The translations under genes were made by a program, and so were the position numbers. From positions 218,050 to 282,049 of the forward strand of contig NZ_CDMK01000002.1 of the NCBI RefSeq assembly GCF_001283065.1: a stretch of DNA of 64,000 bases. Direction: 5' to 3'. Source of the stretch: Helicobacter heilmannii. Its GTDB lineage: Bacteria > Campylobacterota > Campylobacteria > Campylobacterales > Helicobacteraceae. Under the pieces are notes generated by a model that was not told where the DNA came from, did no database searches, and saw only the letters and a list, made by a program, of their open reading frames with translations. Positions 36,670-44,554 of the stretch are shown here, one piece after another. Position 1 is the first letter of the stretch; each line of letters begins with the position of its first letter.

Positions 36670-37257
36670 CTAATACCCCGCTCTTGCGTGGGGTTCTGCG
36701 TGTGTAATGGGCAACTCAGTCTTCCACACATCCTGCCCGCTTTTATTGCTCACAAGGTGCAACACCAACACGCTCTGCTTGCCCTCTTTAGCGGGTTTGA
36801 CTTCAGTGTTTAGGGTCAAGTGGGGGTGTTTAGCCACTTTCGCATGGGGCTCTACCACGATAAATTTTTTCTGCTCTTTTAACACCGCTTCCTCAGCTTG
36901 AGCGAGTTTTTCGGCACTGATTTGTTCCTTGGTGCTGTTTTTGGCCTCAAGTACTAGGGTGCTATAGCCTTTGATTTTTTGCACATTGGGATCTTTAAGC
37001 ATTTCCTCTAGGGCATTTTTAGCCACCTGGGCGATTTCCTCATCGGTGATCGCCTGCGCCTTAGCATTCTCTTGAGCTTCGTTGGCCAAACTGGTGGGTT
37101 TGCCCTCTTCTTTTTTCACTGCGGGTTTAGTTGCCTCAGATTTGGGGGCTTCTTTATGGCTCTCCTCTTTTTTGCTGCCTTCCTCTTTGGGTTTATCACA
37201 CCCCGCTAGAGCCAAAACCCCAGCCAAACCTAACAACACTAACTTCTTGGACATCAT
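36670..37257 (-). CDS. LpoB-like lipoprotein, paralogue 1
   Basis: 195 residues with lipobox VLALAGCDKP, a Lys/Glu/Ser/Pro-rich linker to about residue 65, then an LpoB-like domain with EEIAQVAKNALEEML and SGQDVWKTELPITH near the end, shared with the two downstream paralogues. Residue +2 after the lipid cysteine is Asp, unlike the other four proteins of the cluster; in E. coli this retains lipoproteins in the inner membrane, but whether Helicobacter follows the rule is uncertain. It begins 20 bases after rpsR behind AAGGAG, so read-through from the ribosomal operon is likely. Confidence 0.72.
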   Translation of the reverse strand: MMSKKLVLLGLAGVLALAGCDKPKEEGSKKEESHKEAPKSEATKPAVKKEEGKPTSLANEAQENAKAQAITDEEIAQVAKNALEEMLKDPNVQKIKGYSTLVLEAKNSTKEQISAEKLAQAEEAVLKEQKKFIVVEPHAKVAKHPHLTLNTEVKPAKEGKQSVLVLHLVSNKSGQDVWKTELPITHAEPHARAGY

Positions 37258-37277
37258 TGTTTTCTCCTTGTTTGAAA

Positions 37278-37535
37278 TTAAGACAATCTAAATGGGTTGT
37301 CCACCACTTTTTTGCGATCCACGACATAAGGGATCAACGCCATGTGACGTGCCCTTTTGATCGCCACTTCCACCCTCTCTTGCCACTTTTTGCTGTTGCC
37401 CGTCAAACGGCGGGGCATGATTTTGTAGCGCTCGGATAAAGAGTGTTTCAACAGCTCTAAATCCTTGTAGTCAATGAACTCGATCTTGGCTTCTGTATAT
37501 TTGCAGTAGCGTTTTGAGTATTTCTTTCTCTCCAT
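37278..37535 (-). CDS. rpsR: Ribosomal protein S18
   Basis: Small-subunit protein that pairs with S6. Its 85 residues are the expected length. The conserved core [16 protein letters not shown] and [15 protein letters not shown] is intact. It is the last gene of the classical rpsF-ssb-rpsR trio. Confidence 0.96.
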   Translation of the reverse strand: MERKKYSKRYCKYTEAKIEFIDYKDLELLKHSLSERYKIMPRRLTGNSKKWQERVEVAIKRARHMALIPYVVDRKKVVDNPFRLS

Positions 37536-37554
37536 TTGCTTCCTTTAATGTAGT

Positions 37555-38037
37555 TTAAAAAGGCATGTCATCGTCAACATTGATCTCGGGGATTTTCTCT
37601 TCCCGCTTATTGGCTTGGTTTTGGTGTTGGTAGCCTTGGGGAACATTGTTTTGGGGCGCATAACCCCCTTGGTTATAGCCTTGAGAATAGTCTTGTGGAG
37701 TGCCGTTTTGGGACTTGCTATCGAGCATCACCAAATTCTCCACCACCACCACATGCTTGCTGCGTTTATTGCCCGCATTGTCCGTCCAACTCTCATATTT
37801 CAAACGCCCCTCAATGAGGACCTTAGAGCCCTTGTGTAGGTATTGTTGGGCGATCTCTGCCGTGCGCCCAAAAAGGGTGATGTCCACAAAACAAGTTTCT
37901 TGTTCTTTGCTCCCATCTTGCTTTTTATAAGTGTGGTTTGTGGCAATCCCCCCACTCCCCACCACAGACCCACTAGGCAAGTGGCGCACTTCTATATCTC
38001 GTGTAAAATGCCCGACTAGGGTGATTTTATTATACAC
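37555..38037 (-). CDS. ssb: Single-stranded DNA-binding protein
   Basis: Coats ssDNA in replication, repair and transformation. It has 160 residues: an N-terminal OB fold (about 1-105; [31 protein letters not shown]), a Gln/Gly/Pro/Asn-rich linker, and the acidic partner-binding tip INVDDDMPF. It starts with GTG 38037 inside the last 8 bases of rpsF. Confidence 0.96.
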   Translation of the reverse strand: MYNKITLVGHFTRDIEVRHLPSGSVVGSGGIATNHTYKKQDGSKEQETCFVDITLFGRTAEIAQQYLHKGSKVLIEGRLKYESWTDNAGNKRSKHVVVVENLVMLDSKSQNGTPQDYSQGYNQGGYAPQNNVPQGYQHQNQANKREEKIPEINVDDDMPF

Positions 38038-38452
38038 CCTGACCTTCTTGCCCCTCTGTGGGGGTTTCTTTAGCGGGGGCTTCTTTGTGGGGCTTTTCGG
38101 GCGCAGCGTGTAAGATTTTCTTGCTGGCTCGATCTATCAAAGTGTGCCATGCTTTTTGCTCTTTTTTGTTCTCGTATTTCAAAATGATGAAGCGCAACAC
38201 ATCTTCGTTAATCCGATACAGCCTCTCCAACTCTAAGACCGCTGCAGGCTCGGCCTGAAAGTAAATGACAAAATAGTAGCCCCTTTTGTGCTTTTGAATC
38301 TCATAGGCCAAGTGGCGCGCACCCATGTCCAAAGTGTTGGCAATCACGCCCCCCTGATTGGTGATCACTTCTTGGTAAAAAGCGATTTTGCTTTTTAGTT
38401 CCTCTTCCACCAAGGTGGGTTTGAGGATAAACATTGTTTCGTAATGCTTCAA
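38030..38452 (-). CDS. rpsF: Ribosomal protein S6
   Basis: 140 residues with the S6 signature [16 protein letters not shown] and [22 protein letters not shown]. The C-terminal extension is rich in Glu/Lys/Pro/Ala. The start follows AAGGAG. First gene of rpsF-ssb-rpsR, preceded by a 62-base leader that holds a hairpin. Confidence 0.96.
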   Translation of the reverse strand: MKHYETMFILKPTLVEEELKSKIAFYQEVITNQGGVIANTLDMGARHLAYEIQKHKRGYYFVIYFQAEPAAVLELERLYRINEDVLRFIILKYENKKEQKAWHTLIDRASKKILHAAPEKPHKEAPAKETPTEGQEGQGV

Positions 38453-38472
38453 AAATTCTCCTTTTGGTTTGC

Positions 38473-38496
38473 GCCCTTTTGCCGTACGAAAAGAGC
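38473..38496 (-). promoter_or_regulatory. Leader hairpin before rpsF (candidate S6:S18 site)
   Basis: On the minus strand GCTCTTTT and AAAAGGGC pair as eight base pairs (one G-U) around the eight-base loop CGTACGGC, about 20 bases before the rpsF start and after the holA stop. No T-run follows, so it is not a standard terminator. Many bacteria autoregulate rpsF-ssb-rpsR through an S6:S18-binding leader hairpin; this is a candidate on position and shape only. Confidence 0.4.
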
Positions 38497-38514
38497 AAGG
38501 TTAGGCTTGGTATT

Positions 38515-39498
38515 CTAGCGGATACAATCTTGTATTTTGATTAAAAAATGCCAACTCTTCTCTCTTTGCCCCCGCAAATGTGCGCTGTGCCAGCTTTGTA
38601 ACAAACTAAAGAGTGTGGCATAGTCGGCAACCTGCAAACAACGCTCTTTGAGCTCCTTGATGATGGCAGGAGGTGGGGTGTAGCCCAAAACCTCTTTAGC
38701 TTGGGGCTGCCCCTTTTGGCTGTAGGCAAAAAATCCAAAGAGCTGGTAAAAGTAACGCCACAACGCCCTAAGCCACTCGCCCTCATCTGCCCCCTCATTT
38801 TGCAGCCGCCCCCACAGCTCCAACACCCCCCTTTTGGCAAACAAGGCGTTGATAAACCCGCTCACCTCCACCACCCCCATGCCCTGTACCAAGTCCTGCA
38901 CCTCTTTTGGACCGATGTCTGACCCGAGCAGGGCTAATTTTTCTAAATCCCTATACACCAAGCGTAAATCAAACTGATGCCCCTCTAAGAGCAGATGCAG
39001 TGCCTCTTGGCTGATTTTTAGTTGCAATGCGTGGATTTTCTCTTGTGCTAACTCTAAAAGCGTGGCATAAGGGGGGGTGAAAAAGCGCACTTCTAGCACC
39101 GCGTCTTGGAGCCCTGAATGCTTGAAATTTGCGCTAAATTGCCTAAAATCTTGGGCGTATTCGCTTTGGCTCTTGGCGCGGTAAAACTCAATGATGAGGG
39201 CGTTTTGGGGGTTTTTAGCCAAAGCGTCTAAGAGTTTTTGGATGTCTTTGGCACTGAGCTTCTTATCCAGTTTAAGCCACGCGACATTGCCCTGTGCGAA
39301 TAAGCTGGATTGCCCGAGCCACTCTAGAGTTTCTTGTAAATCAAATTCGCTAAAATACGCCCGGTTGATCTGGGCTTGTGGGTAGAGATTGGCGATTTTA
39401 CGCCCGTAATGCTCCATATAAAACTCCCACTCCCCATAGAGCAATACCGCCCTAGGCACCCGGGTCCTTAAATAGTTTTCTAGGTCTTTTTGGTACAT
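38515..39498 (-). CDS. holA: DNA polymerase III delta subunit
   Basis: Clamp-loader subunit that opens the beta sliding clamp. It has 327 residues, with YLRTRVPRAVLLYGEWEFYMEHY at the start and the HolA C-terminal segment of helical repeats (SLLQSWHSAHLRGQREKSWHFL). The family diverges strongly, but size and position (next to rpsF, as H. pylori HP1247) agree. Its first 19 bases overlap the end of the putative restriction gene. Confidence 0.85.
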   Translation of the reverse strand: MYQKDLENYLRTRVPRAVLLYGEWEFYMEHYGRKIANLYPQAQINRAYFSEFDLQETLEWLGQSSLFAQGNVAWLKLDKKLSAKDIQKLLDALAKNPQNALIIEFYRAKSQSEYAQDFRQFSANFKHSGLQDAVLEVRFFTPPYATLLELAQEKIHALQLKISQEALHLLLEGHQFDLRLVYRDLEKLALLGSDIGPKEVQDLVQGMGVVEVSGFINALFAKRGVLELWGRLQNEGADEGEWLRALWRYFYQLFGFFAYSQKGQPQAKEVLGYTPPPAIIKELKERCLQVADYATLFSLLQSWHSAHLRGQREKSWHFLIKIQDCIR

Positions 39499-40070
39499 AT
39501 TATCACTTCCAAAATTTGCAGAATGTCGTGGTGGTGGTTGGGGCTTAGGATGGCAAAAATTTTAAAGAGTTCTAATAAAAAATCTTTGTGTTTTGCCCTT
39601 AAAATAAAGCTGCCACACTCTTTTAATCCCGCCCTTCTCCCCAAAAGTGGGGTTGGTGTGTTTAAATGTGTAATGGGGATGCAGACATAGAGCATGGGTT
39701 GTACCCCCATTGCCCTTTGCTTTTCTCTGATCACAATCTCCACCAAGATACCTAAAGAATCAAAAGAATATACCAAGAGTGGATATTGCACCATTAGATG
39801 TTGAAAGGTTAAGTCTAAAATTTTCTTAGATTTGGAGCGGTTACGCACAATTTGCAAGTCAGGTTGTGCGCTCAAAAACACATTGTTAGGCATGTTTTGC
39901 AAGGAATCTTTTAAAGCCTTAATCTCTATTGGGCTAATCAGTCCCCATTGCACAAAATAATAAAGAAACTCGCTCAACTCATAAAGGGCTTTTGCTTTGC
40001 CATTTGCTCCTATAAATTCTGTTGTGGGCAAGGTGCTTAGACTTAACTTTTCTTTATCTGTTTTACGCAA
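39480..40070 (-). CDS. Putative restriction endonuclease (R.PabI-like)
   Basis: Soluble protein of 196 residues with no signal peptide, following the DNA methyltransferase by 18 bases on the same strand, the usual place of a cognate restriction enzyme. Recognisable blocks are LSEFLYYFVQWGLISPIEIKAL, IVIREKQRAMGVQPMLYVCIP and LLGRRAGLKECGSFIL, ending in a His-rich SPNHHHDILQIL (H179 and D182). These remind me of the R.PabI family, whose members cut by excising adenine (a DNA glycosylase) at GTAC; this is recall, not a search. It starts with TTG. Four 60-base stretches counted by eye gave 32-35% G+C, well below neighbours. Confidence 0.6.
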   Translation of the reverse strand: MRKTDKEKLSLSTLPTTEFIGANGKAKALYELSEFLYYFVQWGLISPIEIKALKDSLQNMPNNVFLSAQPDLQIVRNRSKSKKILDLTFQHLMVQYPLLVYSFDSLGILVEIVIREKQRAMGVQPMLYVCIPITHLNTPTPLLGRRAGLKECGSFILRAKHKDFLLELFKIFAILSPNHHHDILQILEVIICTKKT

Positions 40071-40088
40071 AGTTCTGTTTTGTCCTTG

Positions 40089-41162
40089 TCAATCCTCATA
40101 ATGCTCCCCTAGCAAGTCTTTAAAATAAGCCTTGATTTTGGGGCTGATGTGCTTGCTTTGGCTTGCTTGGACAAACTCGCTCTCTAGGGCTTTAAAGCCC
40201 TCAAGGTTAAAGAAAATGTCGCAATTTCTTAGGTAGTAAGGGATGTGGGGGATTTGGGTTTTAAAAATGTCAATGTAGCAATACAGGCTGTATTTTTGCG
40301 GACTCACCAGTACGCTGTGCGCCTTTTGTGTGGCCATAAAGGTTTTTGAGCGCGATAGAGCGTTGATGTCTCTTAGGGGGTAAAAAAATGCTTGAGCTTC
40401 TTTGACCTTTTTAGCATTGGGGTATTTGTCTATGTGGGGGGTGATGGGCTCTAAACTTTTAAGTTTAAAACGCTTGCCCTCTAGGGTGTTGAAAGTGAAG
40501 TTAGCGATAAACTCAAAATCCATGCCCTGTTTGTCCCTTTGATAAAGTGCCAAGATAATGGGGAAGGGAGCGATTGATTTGGGGCAGAAGATTTTAGAGC
40601 TAAGAACGAGGGCATCTAGTAGGCGGTAATTTTGCCTGAAGTTTTTTAAGGCTTGGAAGTTTGCCCTTTTGATGAGATAGGACAAGGGGTGCAAGACACA
40701 GACAAAGTCCGCCCTGAGTAAGTCATAAGAGCGCAAAAAGCTCAAACCCAAATCCCTTGCCTTTAGAAGGGGGTCTGTGTCTATGGGGGCGTTTTTTAGG
40801 CGTTGGCGCACCTGTGAAGTGGTGTCGTTGTAGGGGGGGTTACCCACAATGGCGAGTTTATCGCTCTCTATTAGTCTCAAACTTGCACGGCTACACCCCT
40901 TTAAGGCGTTTGCATGGATTAAATGGGCGGTGGGGGCATGGGTTTTAGCTTGCTTCAAAGCCATTAAATCCCTATCCACGCCCACCACCTTTTTAAACCC
41001 CCCTTGAGAAAGAAACGCCCCCGCCCCACAAGCGCTATCTAGGAGGCAATATTCTTTAGGCTCTAAATGGGCACTCAGTAAAGAAAACGCCCTTTGCACC
41101 AAGAAAGGGGGGGTGTAGAAACTGCCGAGATTGATCTTTTCAAGGGGGCTTAGGTGGCTCAA
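40089..41162 (-). CDS. N6-adenine DNA methyltransferase, gamma type
   Basis: 357 residues with the motif order of gamma-class adenine methyltransferases: motif X GSFYTPPF (13-20), motif I DSACGAGAF (42-50), and the catalytic NPPY (108-111), followed by a C-terminal target-recognition region. The start is TTG 41162, overlapping the aroE stop (TTGA); no ATG is available before motif X. Its role is to protect DNA against the adjacent putative nuclease. It resembles Helicobacter methyltransferases for GTAC, but the recognition site is uncertain. Confidence 0.85.
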   Translation of the reverse strand: MSHLSPLEKINLGSFYTPPFLVQRAFSLLSAHLEPKEYCLLDSACGAGAFLSQGGFKKVVGVDRDLMALKQAKTHAPTAHLIHANALKGCSRASLRLIESDKLAIVGNPPYNDTTSQVRQRLKNAPIDTDPLLKARDLGLSFLRSYDLLRADFVCVLHPLSYLIKRANFQALKNFRQNYRLLDALVLSSKIFCPKSIAPFPIILALYQRDKQGMDFEFIANFTFNTLEGKRFKLKSLEPITPHIDKYPNAKKVKEAQAFFYPLRDINALSRSKTFMATQKAHSVLVSPQKYSLYCYIDIFKTQIPHIPYYLRNCDIFFNLEGFKALESEFVQASQSKHISPKIKAYFKDLLGEHYED

Positions 41163-41950
41163 TTTAGCACTTCTTGCATGGTTGCTTGCACTAAGGAGCT
41201 GTTTAAATGGGGGGCAAACTGGGCGAAACTGAGCACCGCTTGGGCGATGAGCATGGCCTTGCCATCAAAGGTCTTTAAGCGGCACTCTCTAGCTAGGCTT
41301 AAAAAGGGGGTGTTGTGGTAAATGAGATCGTAGGCATAGTTGGCTTGTTGAAACAGGGCTGTGAGCTTGTTTTTGTCGCATGGCAAATTTGGCTCTTGTA
41401 GCCCTGCGGTGGTGGTGTTGATGATTAAATCGTAAGCGTCTAGGGGGCAATCTTGGCTTAAAAAGCTGGGGACATTTTGGGCTTGAAAATAGGCGAGTTT
41501 TTCGCCACTTCTATTGCACACCACGACCTCGATGCCCCTTGATTTTAAGGCGCACAGCACAGCCCGCGCGCTCCCCCCAGCCCCTAAGATCAAAGCCCTA
41601 GAAATGTCAAGCCCCTCTAGGGGGGCTAAAAAGCCCTCTATGTCGGTGTTGTAACCCACAATTTGCCCCTCTCTTAGCACCCAAGTATTCACGGCTTTAA
41701 TCTCTTGTGCCAGCCCCTCCACCTTATCGCTTAAAGCAAATGCCTCTTCCTTAAAAGGCGTGGTGATGTTCGCCCCATATAAACCCAGCTCTAAAAAGCG
41801 TTGCTTCAACATGCCGGGTTTTTCTAGTAAAAGGGCACGATACTCCCCCTTAAAGCCCAATTCTTTTTCATAACGCCTAAAAACGGCGTTATGCAACAAG
41901 GGGGATTTGGAATGGGCGATGGGGTTGCCAAAGACGGCATAAGGGCGCAT
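41159..41950 (-). CDS. aroE: Shikimate dehydrogenase
   Basis: Reduces 3-dehydroshikimate to shikimate with NADPH in aromatic amino acid synthesis. It has 263 residues with the substrate motif SKSPLLHNAVF, the catalytic Lys in ANITTPFKEEAF, the nucleotide fold LILGAGGSARAVLCAL and NTTTAGLQ. It starts on the last base of the SH3 gene, and its stop overlaps the methyltransferase start. Confidence 0.95.
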   Translation of the reverse strand: MRPYAVFGNPIAHSKSPLLHNAVFRRYEKELGFKGEYRALLLEKPGMLKQRFLELGLYGANITTPFKEEAFALSDKVEGLAQEIKAVNTWVLREGQIVGYNTDIEGFLAPLEGLDISRALILGAGGSARAVLCALKSRGIEVVVCNRSGEKLAYFQAQNVPSFLSQDCPLDAYDLIINTTTAGLQEPNLPCDKNKLTALFQQANYAYDLIYHNTPFLSLARECRLKTFDGKAMLIAQAVLSFAQFAPHLNSSLVQATMQEVLN

Positions 41951-42522
41951 TAAGGCTCCTTTTTAAGCAGGGGCAAATACACCCAGCCTTTTTCCACTCG
42001 CCCCCAGCCCTCTTTAACTTTCAACACGCGCACCTCTTGTCCTCTTAGGATTTTTGCCACCACGGGGGCGTGGGTGCTGGGCTTGCTGCGGACATTGATG
42101 GCACTCACCCCAACTTGATAGAGCGTGTAGGGGGGCTCTTGGCCTGATGTGGATTGCTCCTTAGTGCTCTGCTCTGCGGGCTTTTGCGCCTCTTTGACGG
42201 GGGTTTCTTGCACCTCTTTGTTTTCTGTGGCTTTGGTTTCTTTAACTTCTTTGCTTGCCTCTTTGTTCTCTAGGGCTCGTGTTTCGCTTTTGGGAACTAC
42301 CTCTTCTTTGCTCTCTACGCCCTTTATAGGGGCTAGAGCTTTTTGGGCTTCTTTAGCTTGCTCTGTGTTTTTCTCTTGCTCTTGTGCTTTTTGGGGCTCT
42401 ATTTGTGCCTGCTCGGTACTTTTGTGTTTCACCTCAACAATAAACGCCCCCACATACACACCCAAACACAACAACACCACCACAAAGCCGTATCCATAGA
42501 GTTTAAAAAATTTCAATGCCAT
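41950..42522 (-). CDS. Membrane-anchored SH3-domain protein
   Basis: About 190 residues: an N-terminal transmembrane helix (about 9-29), a long Lys/Glu/Gln/Thr-rich periplasmic linker, and a C-terminal bacterial SH3 domain (about 130-186; VSAINVRSKPSTHAPVVAKILRGQEVRVLK). Bacterial SH3 domains usually contact peptidoglycan. ATG 42522, five bases after GGAG, is preferred to GTG 42528. Position matches H. pylori HP1250. Confidence 0.82.
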   Translation of the reverse strand: MALKFFKLYGYGFVVVLLCLGVYVGAFIVEVKHKSTEQAQIEPQKAQEQEKNTEQAKEAQKALAPIKGVESKEEVVPKSETRALENKEASKEVKETKATENKEVQETPVKEAQKPAEQSTKEQSTSGQEPPYTLYQVGVSAINVRSKPSTHAPVVAKILRGQEVRVLKVKEGWGRVEKGWVYLPLLKKEP

Positions 42523-42524
42523 AT

Positions 42525-43490
42525 TCACTCCACAAATGTGATTTCTTGCGCCCCGCTTTCAAGCGCGCCCACATAAAACCCCCCCGCCCTTTCTAAAGCC
42601 CCTAAGTTCTCGCGAGCAGCCACCGCCACCATCCCCACGCCCATGTTAAACACCCTTAAGCACTCCACAAAGTCCAAATGCTCTAAGAGCCAGTCAAAAA
42701 CGGGCAGGCGGGGCAGGGCTTTAAGCTCAATATATGCGCTAAGATGGGCGGGCAAAATGCGCGTTAAATTGCCCCTAAGCCCGCCCCCGGTGATATGGGC
42801 TAGGGCGTGGATTTTGTCTTTAAGAGCAAGTAGGGAGGTGTAAAGCCTTGTGGGGGTTAGCAGGGTGTCTAAGCTGGGCGCGCTCTTGGGCTTGCTTTTT
42901 AAAATTTCTCTTACTAAAGAAAAGCCATTGCTATGCAGGCCACTGCTTTTAAAGCCCACTAAAATATCCCCCGCTTGCATGCGCTCTTTCTTGTTTAAGT
43001 CGCTTTTCTCCGCCACGCCTACGCAAAAGCCCGCCAAATCAAACTCCCCCGCTTGATACACCCCTGGCATTTGCGCGCTCTCCCCGCCAATGAGCGCACA
43101 GCCCGACTCTTTGCACCCCTTTGCCATGCCCTTAATCAAGGCTAAAGTTTGCGCGCTCTCTAGCTTGCTTGTGGCAAAGTAATCCAAGAAAAACAGAGGT
43201 TTAGCAAAGGCGCAAAGTAAATCATTGACATTCATCGCCACCAAGTCTAGCCCTAGGTTATGCAGCTGGTGCGCCTCTTTAGCCAGTTTTAACTTTGTCC
43301 CCACGCCATCGGTACAAGAGATCAGCACCGGTTCTTGATAGTCCACAGGCATGGCATATGCGCCAAAAAACCCGCCCACGCCCTGCAACACGCCCTCGTT
43401 GTAGGTTTGGCTGGCTAAAGGGGCAATGGCTTGGATTAGGGCTTGTGCCCTGTCTAAATCCACCCCGCTTTGCTGGTAAGTCCTAACCAT
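42525..43490 (-). CDS. purM: Phosphoribosylformylglycinamidine cyclo-ligase
   Basis: Makes aminoimidazole ribonucleotide in de novo purine synthesis. About 321 residues: N-terminal ATP-binding domain with GGFFGAYAMP, SCTDGVGTKLKLA and VAMNVNDLLCAFAKPLFFLDY, then LIGGESAQMPGVY, SSGLHSNGFSLVREIL and AHITGGGLRGNLTRILP. ATG 43490 overlaps the upstream permease stop (TGATG); a TTG three bases earlier is possible. H. pylori lacks most of the de novo IMP pathway, so this gene marks a difference in purine metabolism. Confidence 0.94.
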   Translation of the reverse strand: MVRTYQQSGVDLDRAQALIQAIAPLASQTYNEGVLQGVGGFFGAYAMPVDYQEPVLISCTDGVGTKLKLAKEAHQLHNLGLDLVAMNVNDLLCAFAKPLFFLDYFATSKLESAQTLALIKGMAKGCKESGCALIGGESAQMPGVYQAGEFDLAGFCVGVAEKSDLNKKERMQAGDILVGFKSSGLHSNGFSLVREILKSKPKSAPSLDTLLTPTRLYTSLLALKDKIHALAHITGGGLRGNLTRILPAHLSAYIELKALPRLPVFDWLLEHLDFVECLRVFNMGVGMVAVAARENLGALERAGGFYVGALESGAQEITFVE

Positions 43491-44554
43491 CAACGCCTTT
43501 CAAAGTCAATGCGCGGATCGACAAGGGCATAGGTCAAGTCGCTGATGAGATTGACGAGCAGCCCTAGCAAGGTGAAGATATACAGCGAGCCAAAGACCAC
43601 GGGGTAATCTCTATTAATCAAGCTGTCAAAGCTAAGCAGTCCTAGCCCGTCTAGACTAAAAATGATCTCAATCAACAAACTCCCACTGAAAAACACCCCC
43701 AAAAACGCGCTGGGAAAACCCGCAATGACTAAGAGCATGGCGTTTCTAAAGACATGCCCGTAAAAAATGCGGTTCTCCCCAGCTCCCTTTGCCCGCGCGG
43801 TGATTAAATACAATTTACCCATTTCATCTAGAAAAGAATTTTTCACAAGCAGGGTCAAGCTGGCAAAGCCCCCGATGCTCATGCACAGCACGGGCAGGGC
43901 AATGTGCCATAGATAGTCCTTGATCTTGCCAAAGGTGCTTAGGGCTTCAAAATTGTCGCTCACCAACCCCTTTAGGGGGAAAATATGCCAGTAAGTGCCT
44001 GAAGCAAAGAGAACGATCAATAAAAGCGCAAAGATAAAGGAGGGGATGGCATTTGCCACCACCACCGCCACACTGCTAGTAATGTCAAAGCCCGAATTGT
44101 TGTGCCGCGCCTTGAGAATGCCAAGCGGGATAGAGATGAGGTAGATTAAAAGCGTGCTAAAAAAGCCTAGAGAGATCGATACGGGCAGTTTTTCTTTAAT
44201 CAAATCCACCACGCTGATTTGGCGGTAAAAACTCTGCCCGAAGTCAAAGCATAGGTATTTTTTGAGCATGAGGACATAGCGTTGCCAAAGGGGTTTGTCA
44301 AAGCCATAGAGTTTAGTCAGCTCTTTGTAAAGCGCGCTATCCATACCCTGCGCCCCCTTGTAACGGCTTTCACTCAATTGCGCTTCTTTGAGGCTCAGGG
44401 TTTTGCTTTCTTGGTTGGTCGCGTTGGTGAGCTTTGCCATCATTTGTTCCACAGGCCCGCCCGGCGCGCTTTGGATAATGAAAAAATTTAAAGTGATGAT
44501 TCCAAAGAGGGTGGGGATTAAAAGCAAGAGCCGTTTTAGGGTGTAAAAGAGCAT
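43490..44554 (-). CDS. Peptide ABC transporter permease (YejB/OppB type)
   Basis: Inner-membrane permease of 354 residues with about six helices. It starts TLKRLLLLIPTLFGIITLNFF, has the extra insert between helices 1 and 2 typical of YejB/DppB, and the conserved cytoplasmic loop YLITARAKGAGENRIFYGHVFRNAML. It overlaps the binding-protein gene by one base. The matching second permease and ATPase subunits are not in the window. Confidence 0.9.
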   Translation of the reverse strand: MLFYTLKRLLLLIPTLFGIITLNFFIIQSAPGGPVEQMMAKLTNATNQESKTLSLKEAQLSESRYKGAQGMDSALYKELTKLYGFDKPLWQRYVLMLKKYLCFDFGQSFYRQISVVDLIKEKLPVSISLGFFSTLLIYLISIPLGILKARHNNSGFDITSSVAVVVANAIPSFIFALLLIVLFASGTYWHIFPLKGLVSDNFEALSTFGKIKDYLWHIALPVLCMSIGGFASLTLLVKNSFLDEMGKLYLITARAKGAGENRIFYGHVFRNAMLLVIAGFPSAFLGVFFSGSLLIEIIFSLDGLGLLSFDSLINRDYPVVFGSLYIFTLLGLLVNLISDLTYALVDPRIDFERR

